A stretch of 64,000 nucleotides of DNA from Streptomyces atroolivaceus (GTDB taxonomy: Bacteria; Actinomycetota; Actinomycetes; Streptomycetales; Streptomycetaceae), in NCBI RefSeq assembly GCF_000717025.1, contig NZ_JNXG01000001.1, positions 248,001 through 312,000 on the forward strand. The letters are read 5' to 3'. A model generated the notes under the pieces. That model saw nothing but the letters and a program-made list of their open reading frames with translations, searched no databases and had not been told where the DNA came from. Position numbers and translations under genes: made by a program. This document shows, one piece after another, positions 60,042 to 64,000 of this stretch. Numbering within the stretch: the stretch's first letter is position 1; every line of letters starts with the position of its first letter.

Positions 60042-61859
60042 CTACTTCGCGCCCGTGTCCCTCGCCACCGAGTCCTTGGCCTCCGCCTTGTCCTTGGCCG
60101 ACGCGACGGGCTTGCGGAGCTGGAGGTTCAGCTCGCGCAGGCGGGTCTCGTCCAGCTCGCTCGGGGCGCCCATCATCAGGTCCTGGGCGTTGCCGTTGAG
60201 CGGGAAGGCGATCGTCTCCCGGATGTTGGGCTCGTCGGCCAGCAGCATCACGATGCGGTCGACGCCCGGGGCGATGCCACCGTGCGGCGGGGCGCCGAGG
60301 CGGAAGGCGCGCAGCATGCCCGCGAACTCCCTCTCGACGGTCTCCGCCTCGTAACCGGCGATCGCGAACGCCTTCAGCATGACCTCGGGCTCGTGGTTGC
60401 GGATGGCGCCGGACGACAGCTCGATGCCGTTGCAGACGATGTCGTACTGCCACGCCAGGATGTCGAGCGGGTCCTTCTCCTCCAGGTCCTTCATGCCGCC
60501 CTGGGGCATGGAGAACGGGTTGTGCGAGAAGTCGATCTTGCCGGTGTCCTCGTCCTTCTCGTACATCGGGAAGTCGACGATCCAGCAGAAGCGGAAGACG
60601 CCCTCCTCGAAGTGGCCGGCACGCTTGGCGGCCTCGACGCGGACGACGGACATGATCTTGGAGACCTCGTCGAACTCGCCCGCGCCGAAGAAGACGGCGT
60701 GGCCGGGAACGAGGGACAGACGCTCGGTGAGGGACTTGACGTCCGCCTCGGTGAGGAACTTGGCGATCGGCCCCGCCAGCGTGCCGTCCTCACCCACACG
60801 GACCCAGGCGAGGCCCTTGGCGCCGTGCTCGACCGCGTACGCACCGAGGCCGTCGAAGAACTTGCGGGACTGGCCGGCGGTGTCCGGCACCGGAAGGGCG
60901 CGGACGTGCTTGCCGGCGAAGGCCTTGAACTCGGAGTCCGCGAAGATGTCGGAGATGTCGACGAGCTCCAGCTGGGCCCGCAGGTCCGGCTTGTCGTTGC
61001 CGTACTTCAGCATCGACTCACGGAACGGGATGCGCGGGAACGGCGAGGTCACGTGGCGGCCGTTGCCGAACTCCTCGAAGAGCTCGGTCATGAGCTTCTC
61101 GATCGGCTGGAAGACGTCCTCCTGCTCGACGAACGACATCTCGACGTCGAGCTGGTAGAACTCGCCCGGCGAACGGTCGGCGCGTGCGTCCTCGTCGCGG
61201 AAGCACGGCGCGATCTGGAAGTAGCGGTCGAAGCCGGAGATCATCAGCAGCTGCTTGAACTGCTGCGGCGCCTGCGGAAGGGCGTAGAACCTGCCCGGGT
61301 TCAGGCGGGACGGGACCACGAAGTCGCGGGCACCCTCGGGGGAGGTCGCGGCGAGGATCGGGGTCGCCATCTCGTTGAAGCCGAGGGCCACCATCTTGGA
61401 ACGGATGGAGGCGATGACGGACGAGCGCAGCATGATGTTGCGGTGCATGCGCTCGCGTCGCAGGTCGAGGAAGCGGTACTCCAGGCGCCGCTCCTCGTTG
61501 ACCCCGTCCTCGGCGTTGATCGTGAAGGGCAGCGGGGCGGCCTCGCCCAGCACCTCGACCTCGGTGACCTCGATCTCGATCTCACCGGTCGGGAGCTCCG
61601 GGTTGACGTTGTCGGCGCCACGCGCGGAGACCTTGCCGTCGATCCGGACGACGGTCTCCTTGGTCAGCTTCGACAGCGCCTCGTTGCCGGGGGTACCGGG
61701 GCGGGCGACGAGCTGCACCAGACCGTAGTGATCGCGCAGATCGATGAAGAGGATGCCACCCAGGTCTCGGCGATTGTGCAGCCAGCCGCTCAGCCGGACG
61801 TCGGTGCCGACGTCAGAGGCGCGGAGCTCGCCGCAGGTGTGGGACCTGTACCGATGCAT
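60042..61859 (-). CDS. aspS: Aspartyl-tRNA synthetase (bacterial type)
   Basis: A 605-residue class II synthetase. The N-terminal OB fold (about 1-105; [27 protein letters not shown]), class II motif 2 ([25 protein letters not shown], about 223-248), the GAD insertion domain (about 300-430) and motif 3 ([27 protein letters not shown], near 535) are all visible. Bacterial AspRS with a GAD domain in genomes using GatCAB may also charge tRNA-Asn; sequence alone does not settle this. A perfect hairpin terminator follows. Confidence 0.96.
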   Translation of the reverse strand: MHRYRSHTCGELRASDVGTDVRLSGWLHNRRDLGGILFIDLRDHYGLVQLVARPGTPGNEALSKLTKETVVRIDGKVSARGADNVNPELPTGEIEIEVTEVEVLGEAAPLPFTINAEDGVNEERRLEYRFLDLRRERMHRNIMLRSSVIASIRSKMVALGFNEMATPILAATSPEGARDFVVPSRLNPGRFYALPQAPQQFKQLLMISGFDRYFQIAPCFRDEDARADRSPGEFYQLDVEMSFVEQEDVFQPIEKLMTELFEEFGNGRHVTSPFPRIPFRESMLKYGNDKPDLRAQLELVDISDIFADSEFKAFAGKHVRALPVPDTAGQSRKFFDGLGAYAVEHGAKGLAWVRVGEDGTLAGPIAKFLTEADVKSLTERLSLVPGHAVFFGAGEFDEVSKIMSVVRVEAAKRAGHFEEGVFRFCWIVDFPMYEKDEDTGKIDFSHNPFSMPQGGMKDLEEKDPLDILAWQYDIVCNGIELSSGAIRNHEPEVMLKAFAIAGYEAETVEREFAGMLRAFRLGAPPHGGIAPGVDRIVMLLADEPNIRETIAFPLNGNAQDLMMGAPSELDETRLRELNLQLRKPVASAKDKAEAKDSVARDTGAK

Positions 61860-62046
61860 CGTCGTTCATCCAGTCTTCGCGGTTCGGGGTGGATTGACAC
61901 CCCAGGCTACCGCCCGTGGACGCACCGCTTCATTGGCATTGTCGCCGCACGGCTGTCCGGGACGCGCCCCAAGGCCGCCGGCCTTCGGCTGCCGGGCGGC
62001 CGTCCCTCGGTGGCGACCGCGAAGAAAATCTTCCTAAAGTGGGGCA

Positions 62047-64000
62047 ATGCGCACCGAGGAGATCCTGGCTGCGATCGGGACCGGTCTGTGGAGCTGGGAC
62101 AGCTCCTCGGGCACGGTCACGTTCGACGCCGAGGCGGCGCGGCTGGTGGGACTGCCCGCCGAGGCCACGACCCGCCCCGGCGACGAGGTGCGCCCCCGCT
62201 TCCACCCGGCCGACTGGAACGAGATCGACGGCATCGTCAACTTCGCGATCGCCGAGGGCACGGTGGCCGAGGCCAGGCTGCGCATCGTGGACGAGGACGG
62301 TTCGGTCGTCCGCACGGTGCGCACCCGGTCCAAGCCCGTGCCGCTGGACACCCCCGGCCGCCACACGTACGTACTGATGGGCACCCTCCAGGAGGTCGCC
62401 CAGCCGCCGGATGCGAGCGCGGCGCAGACCCCCCTCACGGGTGACTGGCGACGGTCGCGCGAGGCGTTCCTGCTGGACGCGGGGCGGGCCCTGGCCGAGG
62501 CGGGGTCCACCGAGGAGGTGCTGCGCGTCGCCGCGTCGCTCTCCATGCCGGGCTTCTCACCGGACGGACTCGCCGTCTTCGGGGTCTCGGGCGAACGGCT
62601 GACGGTCATCGGGCACCACGGCCACAACGTCGGCGACGAGAAGCCCTTCACCGACATGCCGCTGCAGACGGACTACCCGGCCGCCGAGGTCGTGCGGACC
62701 GGCCAGGCGATCTACCTCCCGTCGCGTGAGGAGTACCGGCGCCGCTTCCCGGCCACCTGGCCCCTCGCGCAGGAATTCGGGCGCCAGTCCTGGGCGTTTC
62801 TGCCGCTGATCTCGTCCGGGCACACCATGGGCGCCTGGATGGCCGGCTTCCGGCACAACGTGGCCTTCACGCCGGACGAACGCTCCGTGCTGTCGACGGT
62901 GGCCAGGATGCTGGCACAGGCACTCACCCGCGCGGGGGCCGCCGAGACCGAGCGCGCACTGTCGCTGGGCCTCCAGAGGGCGATGAGACCGTCTCTCGGC
63001 CCCGGCGTGCCCGGCCTCACGGTGGCGGCGCGCTACATCCCGACGGGTGGAGGGCTCCAGGTCGGCGGCGACTGGTACGACGTGATCCCGCTCCCCAACG
63101 GCCGTATCGCCCTCGTCATCGGTGACGTCCAGGGCCACGACGTGCGCGCGGCGGGCCTGATGGGCCAGCTGCGGATCGCCCTGCGCGCGTACGCCTCCGA
63201 GGGGCACCGCCCCGACGCCGTGCTCTCCCGCGCCTCGCGCTTCCTGGCCGGGCTGACGGAGACGTACGACCTCGTCGACGGCGAGGACCAGTCCGACGCG
63301 ACACGTTTCGCGACCTGCCTGTACGCGGAGGCCGATCCCGAGGCGGGCACCCTCGACATCGCCCGGGCGGGCCACCCGGACCCGGTGGTGATCAGCGTCG
63401 ACGGCACAGCGGTCATCCGGCAGACCGCCGGGGGGATGCCCCTGGGGGTGGAGAAGGACGCCGACTACCCGACGACCCGCGTCGTCCTGGAGCCCGGCGA
63501 GACGATCATGCTCTGCACGGACGGGCTCATCGAGACCGGCGGACACGACATGGCCACCGGCTGGAACAGGCTCAGACCGGTCCTGGAGAAGCCCGTCGAG
63601 GACCTGGAGGAGCTGGCTGACGCCCTGGTGCAGGCCGTGCACGGTCCGGGGTCGCACTACACCACCGGGCCGCTGGTGGACCGGCGGGAGGACGACATCG
63701 CGGTCCTGGTGCTGCGCCGTGAGGGAGCGCGGACGCGCAGGACCCCGGGCCGCCGCTCGGCCATGACCATCGCCCAGGCGGAGCCCGAGCGGGTCGCAGC
63801 CGCCCGGCAGCAGCTGCGGGAGCTGCTGCACGACTGGGCGGACGCGGAACAGGTCGACTCCGCCGAGCTGATGGTCTCGGAGATGTCCACGAACGTGCTC
63901 GTCCACACGGACGGGGACGCCCTGCTCCTGGCCGAGGTGACGGGTGAGCGGGGAGAGCGCCGGCTGCGCGTCGAGGTGGCGGACACCAGCGACGAGCTGC
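62047..64000 (+). CDS. PAS-GAF-PP2C phosphatase with C-terminal HATPase (truncated by window end)
   Basis: At least 651 residues, running out of the window. Domains: PAS (about 1-118; GLWSWDSSSGTVTFDAEAARLVGLP), GAF (about 145-300), SpoIIE-type PP2C (about 325-560; GLQVGGDWYDVIPL, GDVQGHDVRAAGLMGQL, CTDGLIETGG, EDDIAVLVLR), then the beginning of an anti-sigma-type HATPase (about 575 on; ELMVSEMSTNVLVHTDGDALLL, the N box). Fusing phosphatase and kinase-like domains gives a self-contained partner-switching signal protein. It is divergent from aspS (starts 187 nt apart). Because the frame has no stop in the window it is easily missed. Confidence 0.9.
   Translation, partial: MRTEEILAAIGTGLWSWDSSSGTVTFDAEAARLVGLPAEATTRPGDEVRPRFHPADWNEIDGIVNFAIAEGTVAEARLRIVDEDGSVVRTVRTRSKPVPLDTPGRHTYVLMGTLQEVAQPPDASAAQTPLTGDWRRSREAFLLDAGRALAEAGSTEEVLRVAASLSMPGFSPDGLAVFGVSGERLTVIGHHGHNVGDEKPFTDMPLQTDYPAAEVVRTGQAIYLPSREEYRRRFPATWPLAQEFGRQSWAFLPLISSGHTMGAWMAGFRHNVAFTPDERSVLSTVARMLAQALTRAGAAETERALSLGLQRAMRPSLGPGVPGLTVAARYIPTGGGLQVGGDWYDVIPLPNGRIALVIGDVQGHDVRAAGLMGQLRIALRAYASEGHRPDAVLSRASRFLAGLTETYDLVDGEDQSDATRFATCLYAEADPEAGTLDIARAGHPDPVVISVDGTAVIRQTAGGMPLGVEKDADYPTTRVVLEPGETIMLCTDGLIETGGHDMATGWNRLRPVLEKPVEDLEELADALVQAVHGPGSHYTTGPLVDRREDDIAVLVLRREGARTRRTPGRRSAMTIAQAEPERVAAARQQLRELLHDWADAEQVDSAELMVSEMSTNVLVHTDGDALLLAEVTGERGERRLRVEVADTSDEL

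Overview
The window is a piece of a Streptomyces chromosome. The evidence is the very high G+C content, the strong G/C third-position bias in the long genes, the frequent GTG and TTG starts, and gene families typical of streptomycetes: SpoIIE-type phosphatases with PAS and GAF domains, a gamma-butyrolactone receptor beside an AfsA-type synthase, a class E sortase, an Rpf/LysM secreted protein, DUF2630 and DUF6126. Metabolic, tRNA-synthetase and cell-envelope genes dominate. I see no phage, insertion sequence, CRISPR array, rRNA or tRNA gene. A near-consensus parS site at 60007-60022 suggests that the right end lies in the origin-proximal core of the chromosome.

Layout. 1-8417: an ABC-F ribosome-protection ATPase, a class E sortase, a GH65 phosphorylase with its beta-phosphoglucomutase-like partner, a zinc-ribbon protein, an Rpf/LysM protein and a PH-domain protein. 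8421-12843: a PGRP amidase, then a signalling island with a ScbR-like receptor, an AfsA-like synthase, an SDR and an MDR reductase. 13111-17354: a membrane acyltransferase, then a cold-shock block (DEAD-box helicase, CspA) and a MerR-like regulator. 17695-25444: a PAP2-like membrane protein, a PAS-GAF-PP2C phosphatase, an alpha/beta hydrolase, a Bcp peroxiredoxin, an NfeD-flotillin pair and a second, closely related MerR-like regulator. 26091-30454: an anti-sigma-type ATPase, a KhtTU-type cation/proton antiporter, and a BlaI/M56 peptidase pair divergent from a TerB-like gene. 30542-42049: a PucR regulator, then four co-directional genes (YqiJ-like, YqiK-like flotillin, giant DUF3686/AAA ATPase, RCK-membrane-RCK channel-like protein). 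42104-43557: tryptophanyl-tRNA synthetase with a Trp-Trp leader peptide, and a DUF6126 peptide. 43731-51764: an LLM flavin oxidoreductase with an FMN reductase, a universal stress protein, a cupin, a DrrAB-like exporter, membrane proteins, an MDR reductase, DUF2630 and an S4 protein. 52133-56793: a PhoX phosphatase with a PHO box, a TerF-type vWA protein and a two-component-system remnant. 56941-64000: metG, an L,D-transpeptidase lipoprotein, aspS and a truncated PAS-GAF-PP2C-HATPase gene.

How the genes work together. Several units have visible local control. The AfsA-like gene carries a palindrome between its -35 and -10 boxes, where a butyrolactone receptor would block transcription. The TrpRS gene has a ribosome-mediated attenuator. 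PhoX has PhoP-type direct repeats. BlaI and TerB share an intergenic TCTACA/TGTAGA operator.

The most intriguing unit is 31911-42049. It joins a membrane-microdomain pair (YqiJ/flotillin), a 1627-residue AAA ATPase and a channel-like protein with two RCK-type domains and a non-canonical pore loop. A TerB gene lies just upstream and a TerF-type vWA gene lies about 12 kb downstream, which suggests a Ter-related envelope or ion stress response. That link is inference.
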